This document shows positions 13,990 through 26,774 of a DNA stretch of 64,000 bases, in pieces. The DNA comes from Ceratothoa steindachneri (lineage: Eukaryota; Arthropoda; Malacostraca; Isopoda; Cymothoidae). The translations under genes and the position numbers were made by a program. The notes under the pieces are model-generated. The model searched no databases, was not told the DNA's origin, and saw nothing but the letters and a program-made list of their open reading frames with translations. Each line of letters begins with the position of its first letter. Position 1 is the first letter of the stretch. The stretch spans positions 71,586,286-71,650,285 of the forward strand of contig OZ018321.1 in the NCBI GenBank assembly GCA_963969495.1, in the 5' to 3' direction.

Positions 13990-14710
13990 TGTTTTAGATA
14001 CACGCAAAAAAAATACACTGGCAGAAGAAACGACACCACACGCTACTGCCAGTCATCATCATCAAGCGTCACCAAATACGGATACGGAGGATCTGCCATC
14101 TCTGGCTGGAATTCATGATCTTAGAACGTCTCATCGAATTCAGATATGAGTATGTCATGGAAGCTATACAAGACCGCAAATACAATCGCACCGTGCATTT
14201 GGCTGTCCTCACACTTTCCGATGAGAAACACTGTAACCGCTGCTGGACCAAGGTATCAAGGTCCTCGACATACTTACTTACGTGCAGGTCAAACAACAAC
14301 AAAACATACGCCCAAACCATTGCCTAGGATGTTATAGGACTGGTTAAAAAACAAACACTTGACAATGTCATCCTCATCTGCTCCAAAAGCGATTTAAAAT
14401 GTCACTTATACACCAAGCGCAAAAGCCCCCCCCCCCCATCACATCTGTTGCATTAATTGAAGCGCTGGCCACGTTGCAGTCAGTACAAAGTGCCTTACTT
14501 CTTGGTAAAAAAGCTCGACTGCCGTTACGGAGCCTAGGAGGCCACTATACACCACACCCCCACACCCCTCCACTTCACCATCCGCACTTCCCTCTTCCCT
14601 TGCAAGCGCATTCGCCGCTTTTGTCTATGCCTCAAGGGCAACCCAAGCCCTCATACCGAAATACGCACATACAAACACACATCTTTACCCACCCAGACAC
14701 CAACTAACCC
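13990..14710 (+). pseudogene. Possible ORF1 of a decayed crustacean-type LINE
   Basis: C-rich on the + strand. A frame at 14399-14707 reads SVALIEALATLQSVQSALLLGKKARL followed by a Pro/His/Thr-rich tail (HPHTPPLHHPHFP). A basic, cysteine-containing segment (DEKHCNRCWTKV) lies just upstream in another frame. Position upstream of the LINE endonuclease and composition suggest ORF1 of the same element, but I see no intact zinc knuckle, so this is inference. Confidence 0.35.
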
Positions 14711-15455
14711 AAAAACCTAACTGACATTCGTTCTCTCCGTGGAGTAAAAAACATCTTAGGGAGTGAAGCTGTCACATATACTCTCCAAAAGCTGCTTTCC
14801 ATCGCCATAATACATGAACACAAGAAGAGAAGACCAGCACTTCATCCCATACACCATGAGGCACGATCTCACTCCGACCTACACTATCTTTCTCCTCTTC
14901 CTCTATCACAACTCACTCTACCTCCTACCCTTCCCTCTCTACCCACCTGACTCCAGCCTCAGCTCCAACACCTAACTCGTCTCTTTGCTTTACCTTCGCT
15001 ATCTGCACCTTTTCTTTTGCTGTCTACACCCTTACTCCCATTCTCCTTACAAACTCCTTCCAGTCTCTTTATCCCCTTTCCCGCTGTCCCCATCGCTCAT
15101 CTCACTGTTTCCACCCCTGCCTCTCTGTCCTTACCCTTCATTCCGCTGTCACCGCCCCTCTTTCAACGGTCCCCACCCTCTCTCACTGTTTCTACTGACC
15201 CCCGCTCCATCTCAAGCCCCTCTTGCTACTTCCTCCCAAACTAAAAACACTCCCACCATAGGCCTGACAGACTCGAAAACACACACACACCCTCATCTTC
15301 CATCAAACACTCCCCACCACTCAAAACACGCGTGAAGGTTACTGCGCTCGCCCCAAATTTCTTAGTGCAGTGCCAAGAGATCAAAATAGCCTAAAAGTAG
15401 ACCAAATGAACACACTAGCTGGCGCATCACACTCCTGGCCATAGAGCCGACCAGT

Positions 15456-17010
15456 GTGGTGCAGTTAAACGTACGCAGTTGGCATGGTGTTTGCCACATC
15501 ATCTTCAAATTGGTCCAAGCCACACAAAGACCTGACATCATAATTTTAAACTCCCCCAGTCTACACCCTCCAAACGCTAAACTTTGCAATTCAGGCCTTT
15601 ACACTTATCTCACCACACAAGCGCCGCACCTAGGATCAGCGATCATAGCTAAGAGCGGCATACATTACACACACAAAATGACTCTTTTCTAGCCTGAAAA
15701 ATACGCGTCAATACTGGCCCAATTCTAGTGGCCACCCATTAAAGTTCACCTTGACTACAGCTACTCATAGACGTACCACCCCTGGCTTTATAAAATTACA
15801 ACCTTCCACTCTTCCTACCTAGGGAGCTAAATGAGCACCATCATGAACACACTCAAAATGATGCGTGTGGGTGGCAATTTCGGTAGGAGCACATCGGTAC
15901 ACAATTTCCCACATTCTTCGGTACACCTTTCCCCGCATTCTTCGGTACGCCCTTCCTCACATTCTTTGGTACGCCCTTTCCCACATTCTTCGGTGTGCCT
16001 TTCCGTACAGTCTTCGGCTACTGCGAAGAAGCTTCGTTCCAGAACATAGTCTTTCCCAATGACGACGCAACACGCTTTCACACCCAAATAGCCCATGATC
16101 ACCGCGTCCTATAAGGCCACATCTCTGTATCCCTCCTACAAGTCTCTTCACCTCTACTCATATCCATACCACCTCTTTAGTCCTGCACAAACACAACGTG
16201 AGAGGAGTTCAAAAGACAACACAGAACACACCACAGAACCTCAATCTCCAGGACACCAACCCTACACACTTAGACAACCATTAGAACAGACGGATGAACA
16301 CCATAAACACAGCACGTAACATGTACACGACGCGTAAAACACACACACACCTATTAAACGGTTCACATTCTCCATACACATATAAAGACTCAAAACCATG
16401 TACAATAGCCAATATGGCAGAGGCCCACGTCAACATAACATCCCACTCTAACGTGGCCACATCTTTAAATGCGTGCAGCTGGACCGGAACACCCAGTAGC
16501 GCGAGATAACCCGCAATGGGGACGACGCTTGCTACACTGATCCTTCCTTCTTATGGGGGCAGGTGAATAGGATGTTAGACACGGAACCACAAAACTCATA
16601 ACCCTACAATACATACAACAACTGCAAACTCACTGACAATAACAACATCCTCGACGCGTTCAGGTCCCACTTAGGCAGCGTACATATACACAAAATACCC
16701 AAATCACACACACAAGAGCCCTTCCAGGAAGCCTGTGAGTATTGTCAGCTCTACGCTTATGAACTTAGGTCCTCCCTCTTGTATGCATGGAGGTGCTCTG
16801 CAACTCTAGCATAATAACCACCCTTAATGGCCGTCGAGGAAACAAAACACTATATTAAAACAAGACCAAAACGCGTCCCCTGCCCTTCCGGTCTCCCAGT
16901 CACAATATTACATCACCTACCTACAAACATTTTTCATACACTGACACAACCATTTAACTCCTCACCTGTCTCTGAACACATATTTCCTCACCTAAAGTTC
17001 CCTTTGGTGA
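15456..17010 (+). pseudogene. LINE ORF2: endonuclease and RT N-terminus (decayed)
   Basis: Opens with VQLNVRSWHGV and PDIIILNSPSL, the entry of an apurinic-type LINE endonuclease, then YLTTQAPHLGSAIIAKSGI. Further on come YNLPLFLPREL, a GTQFPTFFGT box expanded into a minisatellite, VFPNDDATRFHTQI and ISTSPLL-like text across frames. Near 16620-16740 a frame reads ILDAFRSHLGSVYIHKIPKS. From 16827 comes an RT finger segment (HYIKTRPKRVPCPSGLP, LPTNIFHTLTQPFNSS). Homology stops abruptly near 17010, where the next LINE begins. Frameshifts and stops are many. Resembles Nimb/I-like LINEs of decapods and isopods by composition; clade uncertain. Confidence 0.65.
15888..16012 (+). repeat. 24-bp minisatellite within the LINE endonuclease
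   Basis: About five units of TTCGGTACGCCCTTTCCCACAT-type sequence, encoding repeated GTPFPTFF. The unit matches the FPTFF motif of the endonuclease, so the array grew out of that coding motif. Confidence 0.85.
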
Positions 17011-17016
17011 GATACA

Positions 17017-19224
17017 GAGACACCCCAAACGTATTTACAGTCAGATGTCCTAAAAATAACGATGGAGAATTGCTATTGTCTTTGGCCGGAAACATTACCT
17101 TAAAGAATCTGGATTTAGAAGAAAGTCCGATCACAGATATGTAACTGCCAACAGGAGCTTAGTGTGTAAAAAAGATTGAGTCATTAATTAGAGAACATTT
17201 CTGCTAAGAAATTAAGCAGGAACTCTAAAAACACAGGCATGGCAAAAAATACATCAGGTAGTGAAGCTCACGAAACACACTCATGTGTTTTAGATAATAA
17301 GCGAGTCAACAGAAATGGCCACTAGTATCATCGAAAAGGGTTTGTTTGCCTTAAGTATGAAGCTTGCTCCTGAAAACATCCAAAGAGACATATTTGTAAA
17401 CATACAAATATGTTTCAAGTGCAATGCTATGGAAGAACATATCACCCCCAACTGCCCCAAGAAAAAATAATATGTTCTCAATGTAGCTTAATAGATTATT
17501 CAGGGATTAATTGCCAGAAACCTATCAAAAAGTTTATTAGCTCCTTAAGAACACACAGAGCGAGGGCCATTACAAGTCCAATAAGAATAGATATTATAAA
17601 AGAAAAGAAAGCCAAATGGTAGAAAAACAGAAACACGTATAACAATATCCTACGCCACTGACACAAAAACCTGCGCTACAGAGCTAAACAACCCAAATTA
17701 ACATTGCCGGCTTACTAAAGATATAGATTTTAATTTCTTTTATACTCTGATGTCATAAACATAGTGAACCCCGTAACATATGACACAAACATAAACATAT
17801 TGAACAATGTCGAAGTTCCCCAATGTCACCTCCCCAGCAGAAATGTAACGTAAACATCACAGAGAATAAATACATTGAAGGGCGTTTCCTAAATAAATAA
17901 AAAAAACCTTCTACAGAGAAACAACAAGAAAAAGAGACAGAATGTGGCGATGCAAAACCCGAAGAAAGCTCAAAAGAATCTAACGCAGAAAGTACAAAAA
18001 GAAGCCTGAAAAATGAACAAGAATAATATCTAAAACAGGAAAAGAAAACACTAAAGATGAAATAACTCGTTTAAGCAGCTTCGACGTAAAGAGTAAGCAA
18101 ATTTAAATTATATTAAAGTATATCGCCAAGAAAGGACAAACGAAATAAAACTCAATAAAGCAAGGATAATAGAAAACTAAGAATTTTGCAACTTAACACA
18201 AAATGGATGGAATGACAAACAGACTACCTACGGAAACATAATTGGAGGAATTGACCCGGACGAAATACTAATAACTGAACTCTGTATAAATCCAAAATAA
18301 AATAATATTAAAATATGGAACTATAATGTCGGCCATAAACCCAGAGCTGAGGTTTCGATGGCACCGCAATACCTATTAAAAAGAACACAGACAACACTAC
18401 AAAAGCAAACAAGGACTAACAGAAGCTTACCTTGCAACACAAAGAAAAATGGAACTCACCAATATAATTATAGAATCGGGAAAAACAAGCGAAATATTCG
18501 CCAGATTAAGTTGTAATAAAGAAACTAACACTTATTATAGAAAACCAAAATGAATATTTGAATGAAGTCATATATATAATAGATGCAAAAACTAGGCCGA
18601 GAAAATTCCTGAAAAAGATAAATCAAATGAAAGATAAATCTCCAAGAGTGAGAATGAAAATTAAAGATAAAAAGGCTAAAGCAGAATTCGAGCAGAAAGC
18701 TATAGCAGAAATCGAGAAAATATTTCAGGATAAGTGGAGGGGAAAATGAAAAATATGACATAGATTTTGAAAAACATGAAATACACTCACTAAACCAGGA
18801 AATAAAAAAAAACTAGTAATGACGAAGGAGGAATGAGGAACATGAATTTAATTTTGACATAAAACCCCTGGAGAAACTAAGATCATGAGAAAACACTATT
18901 TAAAAACCGAAAACAACATTCTTTGACTGGCTAAATGACTTTTGAACGCAAGCCTCAAAACAGCATACTTCTAATATGAATTTAAGGTGGCCAAAATGGT
19001 CTTTATGCTAAAATCAGGAGAATATCCACGCAGGTGGAAAATCATAGACCGATATCACTGCTAGATTTTATTAGAAAAGTATACGATAAATTAGAACAGC
19101 TATTAGATAAATAGCGCAAGTGTACCAAATAAGGTTAGGAATAAGAACAGCAGTTAAGTTGTACTTAAGGTAAAAAGAATTACCAAAGGAAGAAAGGGAA
19201 ATGATAGGAAAAGGAAAAGAGCGG
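17017..19224 (+). pseudogene. Second LINE: ORF1 zinc knuckles, endonuclease and RT N-terminus (decayed)
   Basis: ORF1 shows PNVFTVRCPKNNDGELL (17020 on) and a knuckle CFKCNAMEEHITPNCPK near 17415, then, one frame over, ICSQCSLIDYSGINCQK and SPIRIDIIKEKK, the usual two-knuckle arrangement before IRK-IIKEK. Endonuclease scraps near 18250-18400 read DPDEILITELCI, IKIWNYN and AILIKRTQ-like text. RT follows: KFLKKINQMK (18610), EHEIHSLNQEIK-like residues, and HRPISLLDFIRKVYDKL (about 19040-19090), the conserved YRPISLL box. A minus-strand gypsy A LTR interrupts it at 19225. Dead copy, ORF order normal for a two-ORF LINE. Confidence 0.7.
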
Positions 19225-20932
19225 TGTCGTAGAATGGACTCTCGATGATATACCATATATAACTATTCGTTGAGGGAACTATTCAATTATATTTAAAGTG
19301 CGTAGTTATCTGGTTGACCGATATTATTTATCTTCAATATGCTTAAGAAGTGGAACTGAGCTCACGGATAATAATATGTCTATCATCAATAAAATAGAGT
19401 TTTATTAATAAAACTATCAACAACACACAAAACGGAAAATATTGACATAAACAGAGAATGGAAAGGGTCGTGGGAAATCTGGCTAATCCGAGGATTAAGA
19501 TTTGGGAGAGATTTAAAAAGGTAAAACAAATAAAAATTAAAGAGATGGGATGGTTCGCTAAACCATTTAAAGCACAGGATAGGGTTGACAAAAAGGTTAA
19601 ATACTCAAAGGTAATGTTCAGCTTACGTAATTAAAAGTTGTTGTGCAGAGGAAGGCGACGTGAAGGAATCTTCGGTCCGCTGGCGAGTTCCAGCCGAAGG
19701 GGGTGGGGATTAAATGATCCTGACGTGACGTCTTGGGAATGAGGACCGTTTCTTGATGAACGGGCTTAAAGAACAATGGCTGTTCTACGTTGTTCTCCTC
19801 TGAACAACAGGGGGGTGAGAACCGTCTCTTGTCTACGGGCTCAAAGAACAATGGCTGTTCTAACGTTGTTCTCTTTCTGAACAACAGGGGGGGAGGGTGA
19901 GAACCGTTTCTTGTCAACGGGCTCAAAAAACAATGGCTGTTCTAATGTTATTCTCTTTCTGAACAACAAGGGGGGAGGGTGAGAACCGTCTCTTGTCAAC
20001 GGGCTCAAAGAACAATGGCTGTTCTAACGTTTTTCTCTTTCTGAACAACAAGAAGGCTTTGTGGACTTGTAGTCTTGAAGGCTCGAACCTTGGCACTCAA
20101 GGGATATTGTCCTCTTCTGGAAAAAATAGTGAATCTCGAGGTAGAGGGGCCTGGTGCACAAGGTGAGACCGGATCGGCGGGATGTCTCGCGAAGATAATC
20201 TGGATCTCGAATCTGCTCTTATTGGTAAAGTTTCCATATAAATAGTCGAGCCATCCCATTGGTGTAGGGGACAATGGAGTGGGGGCTTCGAGGGAATGCC
20301 AAGCCGCGCCTAAGAACAATACCTTATCTGCCCATAAGCCTAACTCAATTTGGCGTGATCGGTGCATGGGGCGAAACGGGGGGGGATGAACCTCCTTGGT
20401 TAAATATTGACTCAGGTGGCGCCATAACGCGCCTGGCTTCAAGTCGAAGATGCACGTGGGTAGCAACGTGTTTCTTAATAACATGTGATAGCGGTTGAAA
20501 TTAAGCGGCCTCAAACCGTTCTATCACACCCCTCCATTCCGGGGAAAGTTGTCATTTCGAAAAAAAAGAGAGAAGGGACAACGATAGAGCTCCGCAACGA
20601 TAGAGCTCCGTCGTGGGGAACTCGTTTTCTTGTACCGACCGTACCTTCATGCACCTAACTAGTATTACCTCAATACATATGATTATTTTGATGTTTTGAT
20701 TATAGGGAAAACTAACCTTTAATACAAACTTAATCATAAAATGGGCATGAAGCAATGAAATGATATAAAAGTACATATGGGACAAAAAGAATTTATACGT
20801 AATTTAATGGGTACAAATATATATATACATACGAGAAAAAAATAGACATTGAGCCACAAAATTCAGACATATACATTAACTAATTATATTACAAAAGAAT
20901 CTAATTTAAGTCGTACAAGACGGTATATACAT
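19225..20932 (-). mobile_element. Gypsy family A fragment: 3' LTR plus adjacent interior, minus strand
   Basis: 19225-20528 is the reverse complement of a family A LTR (on + it begins TGTCGTAG and ends TATCACA), with about four units of the ~80-bp array (19737-20048). At 20529 the reverse-complement purine tract CCCCTCCATTCCGGGG follows, so this is a 3' LTR, and 20545-20930 matches the family's 3' untranslated interior. The rest of the element is missing: LINE sequence resumes at 20933. Confidence 0.9.
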
Positions 20933-21703
20933 ACATTCTTTGACTGGCTAAATGACTTTTGAACGCAAGCCTCAAAACAGCATACTTCTAATATGAATTT
21001 AAGGTGGCCAAAATGGTCTTTATGCTAAAATCAGGAGAATATCCACGCAGGTGGAAAATCATAGACCGATATCACTGCTAGATTTTATTAGAAAAGTATA
21101 CGATAAATTAGAACAGCTATTAGATAAATAGCGCAAGTGTACCAAATAAGGTTAGGAATAAGAACAGCAGTTAAGTTGTACTTAAGGTAAAAAGAATTAC
21201 CAAAGGAAGAAAGGGAAATGATAGGAAAAGGAAAAGAGCGGTGTCGTAGAATGGACTCTCGATGATATACCATATATAACTATTCGTTGAGGGAACTATT
21301 CAATTATATTTAGAGTGCGTGGTTATCTGGTTGACCGATATTATTTATCTACAATATGCTTAAGAAGTGGTACTGAGCTCAAAGATAATAATATGGCTAT
21401 CATTAATAAAATAGAGTTTTATTAATAAAACTATCAACAATACACAAAACGGAAAATATTGACATAAACAGAGAATGGAAAGGGTCGTGGGAAATCTGGC
21501 TAATCCGAGGATTAAGATTTGGGAGAGATTCAAAAAGGTAAAACAAATAAAAATTGAAGGGATGGGATGGTTCGCTAAACCATTTAAAGCACAGGATAGG
21601 GTTGACAAAAAGGTTAAATACTCAAAGGTAATGTTCAGCTTACGTAATTAAAAGTTGTTGTGCAGAGGAAGGCGACGCGAAGGAATCTTCGGTCCGCTGG
21701 CGA
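20933..21703. repeat. Partial tandem duplication of the LINE/LTR junction
   Basis: Repeats 18916-19686 with a constant offset of 2017 bp and no indel seen: 309 bp of the LINE RT then 462 bp of the gypsy A LTR. By eye the LINE part is identical while the LTR part has about 14 substitutions. The copy stops inside the LTR at GGCGATTTCC. Confidence 0.93.
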
Positions 21704-23570
21704 TTTCCATAATAGCCCCTCCTTTGGCTATAGTGGCTATGTACTTTTCACACATTTATCCTTATAACTTTATTGCTTTTCTTGCGTTCCTCTTTTACAA
21801 TCCCTTTTTATAAGGTGGTGATCCCGTTGTTCTTTTTGTGTTTTCTTAATAAATAAAAATATGTTAACTTCTACTTCTTTATCGCCTTTGCCATTCTTCT
21901 CCCTCATGTGAGCCTTGATTACCCAAATTTACTCCCGACTCTTAATCGCTATTACGTGCCAGCCTATGGCTTGATAAACCGACTCTAAGATAAGAAATAA
22001 ACATCCTCTGCCTCTTTATCTTTCATATGCTTGTTTCCCGCGCTTGTAGACATGGCGTGCTGCGCCATAAGAACAATTTAGCAGCATGGATGCATCATGA
22101 GCTGTCTAATTTCTGGTGTTAATCTAACCTGGTGTATGTGACAGTCAACATATTTTTGTTACATCTCTACTTTTCCAGTGATTGGCAAGGAACATTATCA
22201 TGGAGAAACAGTTCAACCCTACCTCTATCTTAAGACCATTTTGTGCACAAACATTTTGTCGGGTTACTTTATGTACACAAATGCTACCTTGTATATCGTA
22301 GCGCTCATATGCTACTGTGAATTGAGTAAAAATCTTATTTGTACCCAAATCGGAATGACATAAAGTGAAGGTTTGGACATTTAATAGATGGAGCAACAGG
22401 AAGAGTTGGATTAGGGACAAGTGTTAGATAGATAGGCAGACCAATAGACAAACTAAATGGGTTTGCCAAGGGAAATCTATAGGAGTTCCATGTCCATAAC
22501 AATCCATTGATATTAAGCGATAGAATAACAATGGATAGGAAGCTAATAGAAGAATTAGGTTAAAAGATGATTAGGTGAACGTCTCCGAGAGCGAATACCA
22601 CTTGATAAAAACTAAAGCGAAGACTAAGGAACTGGAAAAGAATTAAAAAAGAACTGGATAGAAGACAGAATAGAAAATGGACAAATGCCTACTTCCCCTA
22701 TTTTTACTGGCTGAAAGAAAAATGGTTAGAAAAAGATGGATAGTAGACTAATATAGTTAAAGCACTCCTAGAGAGAAGACTAGTGGAGATAATGCGTTTG
22801 GGGTGTAGCCCAGGATTCTAGAAGATTCTATAAGAATCTAAGCTATGAAGCAATTAAATATACATGGTTAACAAGTGAACGAAGGAAAGGATGAAGAAGT
22901 AAATAAAATATACTGCATAATTAGAGGCTAAAAATGAGGGAATATAACGATGTAAAGGGAAAAGAGTACAAATAAATCAATCGGGGAAAATCGGGGAAAA
23001 GAATATGCAGTACCATGGAAACTACTACACATCTATCGCTTTCTCATACATTCCTTCAGACATATTCCCATTTTCAATACTATCTTATTTTACCTAGTAA
23101 TATTTTCTGCATTTTTACACGTTATGAACATTATTTCCACTCAGTTAGCCCCGAAAATGACACGCGAAAGCGTTGAAAGTGGTCTTGGCTAATAAAGTAA
23201 AATGGGTTTATTCGACATGATCATCGAAGAGCCTATAAATTTCGTCGAAGGATGGCATAGGAGGTTTGGGCTATTGCTGGATGTTGCCATTCAAATATAT
23301 GAAATTTGATTTAGATAAACCAATGAGAACAATTACTTCAGTAGGTTAGGTTGATATTACAGTACTTAAAATTTAGATGACATTCCAAACGAAGGATCAC
23401 GAAAAAAAATTAAAAAATTGTCCCCATCGTATACGCAATTTACTTAAAGACAATAATAACAGAGAGATTTAAGCCTTTTTGAGAGGAATTGCTTAAAATC
23501 TAAGTTTTCAAATAAAATCTAACTGAATCATTTAATTAATAAGTGAATAAAAATCGATTAATTTAATTTA
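21704..23570. other. Unassigned sequence with a coding-like relic
   Basis: 22380-22820 (+) reads IDGATGRVGLGTSVR and later RKWTNAYFPYFYWLKEKW across stops, coding-like but not recognised. A small hairpin motif lies at 23145-23190 (see findings). Nothing else supported. Confidence 0.35.
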
Positions 23571-23574
23571 TCTT

Positions 23575-23745
23575 TCTGTTAGTTGGTTATTGTCCTGCGA
23601 TGTGGCAATTGTCCACAGGGTACAATTGTCCTCGGGGGGGCTATTATCGACATGGCAATTTTTCTATGGAAAAATTTTAGGGGGCAATTGTACTTGATGG
23701 CAAATTTTCCTCGGAAGAAATTGTCCAGGAAGCTAAAAAATTAGA
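23575..23745. repeat. Short degenerate repeats of a GGCAATTGTCC motif
   Basis: Several spaced variants of GGCAATTGTCC / GGCAATTTTCC / GAAATTGTCC occur in about 150 bp, alternating with G-rich runs. No gene. Confidence 0.6.
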
Positions 23746-24859
23746 CGAAAATTATATGTAAGAGATGTAGAAAATATAAGAGGAAAAAAGAGTTGCCGAC
23801 TTTAATGCAAAAGGCGAACCGAATAATTCAACAGTGAATATTCAAACAAAAGTTAACTATAAAACAGGTTCAAATTAAATGAAATTGGACAACTAACTAA
23901 TCATTCAATTAAGCTGTCGGGTCATTCAGTAGAGTGATATTAATTTTAAAATCAAACTTAAGATATCTAAATTTCGTTTAAGAGTTATTAAGTAGAGTTG
24001 AAGAATGGGGACTCGAAAATATTGAGGTCTAAATGTTTATTTCCTGAACCCAATATTTTAAAATATCAGGGTGATAATGAAGAATTAGAATGATTAAAGT
24101 GGTTGCTTACCGAAGAAAGTTCCGGCATAGCAAGAAAACACCTTCATGTTAACAAATCTTCAGCTTTAATTGTAATGTATGTAGTTTTGCCTACGTACAT
24201 GAATGGCAACTCTCACTCAAAAATTTGATATACAACTGAGGAGCTGAGTAACATGGGGAGGCTCTCTTTATGAGACTGGTAGTTTTTTAACGGCATTGTA
24301 TTTATTGAGATAAAGTAAACGTTTTGTATGTGAATAAATCTTTGAGAATAGCTGATTTAAGTCATATATTAATTTAATAGTAAAGAATTCTATGTAAGGT
24401 AATTTAATATACATTTTATGCTTTGGAACATCAAATTTTATGAAAGAATAGCATGTATCCTAATAAAAAGAGAAATTGATCAATTTGTCAAGCAATGAGG
24501 CTGGGAATAAGTTAAATCTACAAAAAACTCTGATATAAGAAATCTCTTTGGGAAAATTAACCCAGTCAGGGCATAATTTATAAGCGTGGTGAATTCTATA
24601 ACTTTTTGATGATATTTTGAAACAGTTTAGTTAACAGGAGAAATCATTAATGTCGAGCAGAGGTAGTTTTTCTTTGCACTGAAGTGAAGAGTTTGTACTT
24701 TAAACGTGTAATTTCATATCCAAAAATGAAAGGGAGCCATTAGTTTCGTGCTCGGCTGTAAATTTAATGTTATGATGTTGGGAATTTATATAGTTTTTAA
24801 ACTGTAAAATGACTACAACTAGTTGGATAGCTCCAAAAGTAACTATTGCATTATTTTTA
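23746..24859. other. No gene recognised
   Basis: AT-rich sequence with no supported frame. A downstream integrase tail of the fossil that follows may lie here on the minus strand but is too decayed to call. Confidence 0.4.
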
Positions 24860-26240
24860 AAAGGAAACCATATAAACTTTAGGTTTTAGCCCAAATCAAG
24901 ATAAAATCTGAAATAAACAGAATTTTCTCATGTTAAAATTAATTTGCGCACTAGTGCAGAAGCCAAACCCGTTATGAAAGATAGATTGATGAGCGAATTT
25001 TAAATGTCAGGGATAGACATACCCTTTGGCCATCGAGTGAAACAATCAATAATGGTCAGGAAGCAATTTCAGCCATAAGAATGAGTAAGAAGACGAACAA
25101 GATTATATGGAACACGTCAAAACTTGAAGAAGGAAGAGAAAAATGGTCCAGATATGCTTTCCTATCGTGATGGAATTTGGTACACTTGGCCTAAGGCCAG
25201 GAGCTAAAACACTTTTCAACTTTGTTAACCATTCTTTATCTGATAAGAGTCCGTGGCCTTTTCGAACACTAGGAATAGAAAAACCATGAATTTCAACGAA
25301 TACATGCTGGCGTTAGGAGAAAGGAACTGGATAACCATAATAGATGGCTAGCAAACGTTCGCCAGGATGTGCTAAGCAGGGATGCTCTGCATTTAAATTT
25401 TTCTAACTCCTAGTTGCGATGAAGGAATCTAGACTTGCCTATCTATGCCCTGATATTCAACACGCACTAATTTTCTATGATCGACGGATGAGAGAGGAGA
25501 GTTGAGTGCCCGAGATTGATAAATGAAAGACATTGTGTCTGATACGATGATTTAATACCCAAGAGGCTATCAAATATCGCTCGGGAACTGCAATATGATA
25601 TCCAAAGGCGATCATCAACTACAGAACAAATAAAAGAAAGAGTAAAAATGGAAAACTCGCCAGTCAAAGTAATGTAGACAGTAATGACAGCAGAATCACA
25701 CCACTATTCTGAAAACCTGAGAAATTTATCGAAACAAGGAACATATAGACTGGGCACGATTAACCAGCCTTCTGCTTGAAATTCTTTCCTACAAGATGAG
25801 GTGAATCATCCGATACAACGCTGATTTGGATTCCTGGCTAAGACGAGAAAATTGCCTGTTTCCTGCTAGAGAACGATTCGCACTCCTTAAAAGATCAATA
25901 AGGGATGACGATATATTTGTCTTTAACGGCAGCGTGTTCAACAGCAACATGATCCGAGCACAGTTAGAAATGGATCTAGAGTTAATAATAACCTTGTTGC
26001 AGAAACGCTGAATGGTTAAAGTGAAGAAGGTAGCACAAAGTCACATAGCGGTACAACTTTGGATATAAAGGACCAATTTGGCTAAAACAAACCTTTTATC
26101 TGAGTAAGTAGAGTTACTAGATTCTATCAGGAGATAATTTATATAATAGAATAGGAAAGAAAGACATTTTAGATCCTGATCCATCAAATATTGGAAATAT
26201 TTTTTCACAATTTCAAAGGCTATGCCACTCACCAATCTGG
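24860..26240 (-). pseudogene. Fossil conventional gypsy pol (RT upstream of integrase)
   Basis: On the minus strand 26235-26041 reads FEIVKKYFQYLMDQ and FLFYYINYLLIESSN, matching the gypsy FQ-LMD ... YIDDLLIASSN region with the catalytic DD changed to NY. Near 25500 it reads SFINLGHSTLLSHPSI, like the HHCC entry of integrase. Around 25010-25060 it reads IIDCFTRWPKGMSIPDI, the signature around the first catalytic Asp of a gypsy integrase core. The order RT then integrase is the ordinary Ty3/gypsy one, in contrast to gypsy B. No LTRs were found. Confidence 0.65.
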
Positions 26241-26774
26241 CATTCTAAGGAATTTCGAAAAGCATAAGTGACTGACTGGTTATAGCTGGCTTTAAAATAC
26301 CATCTGAATGAATCGCAATCTGATTAAAGGCTTAAATCAGTCCGAGACGAAAGTAAAAATAAAATTGGAACAGAGGGTTATCGAAGTGTATGGAAGATTA
26401 AGTCCCTGCAATTGCACACGGGCCTTAAATCATCAGTGGTAATGTTCGTCAAGACATGGGATGGAGAGACTACAAAAAATGTGGTAGTGAAGATATGCGT
26501 AGGTAAAGCATAAAGGTTGAGCCGAATCGTATATTTATAGTTGTTTGAGAGTTTTCTGACAGGACTTCTTTTTTGTAACTTTCTGGGGTCACTTTTACGA
26601 GCGACTCACCGGTATAGACGAGAGGGAGTTAATTTATACGGAATAATCATGGGCAGCTTCGCACTTAAACGACTTGCAATAAAATAGTTCATAAAGCCTC
26701 TGCGATGATCCTTCTATACCAACGATTCTTCTATATGTAGAACTCATGAACTTTGGAAACTTTGAGTTAAAACG
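26241..26774. other. Unassigned
   Basis: Between the gypsy fossil and the next LINE; no supported feature. Confidence 0.4.

Noticed and set aside
14985..15335. 116-codon Pro/Ser/His-rich frame
   Set aside because: Low-complexity product of the C-rich strand between LINE ORF1-like and endonuclease regions; no domain visible.
25826..26011. 61-codon plus-strand frame
   Set aside because: Antisense to a gypsy pol fossil on the minus strand; no independent support.
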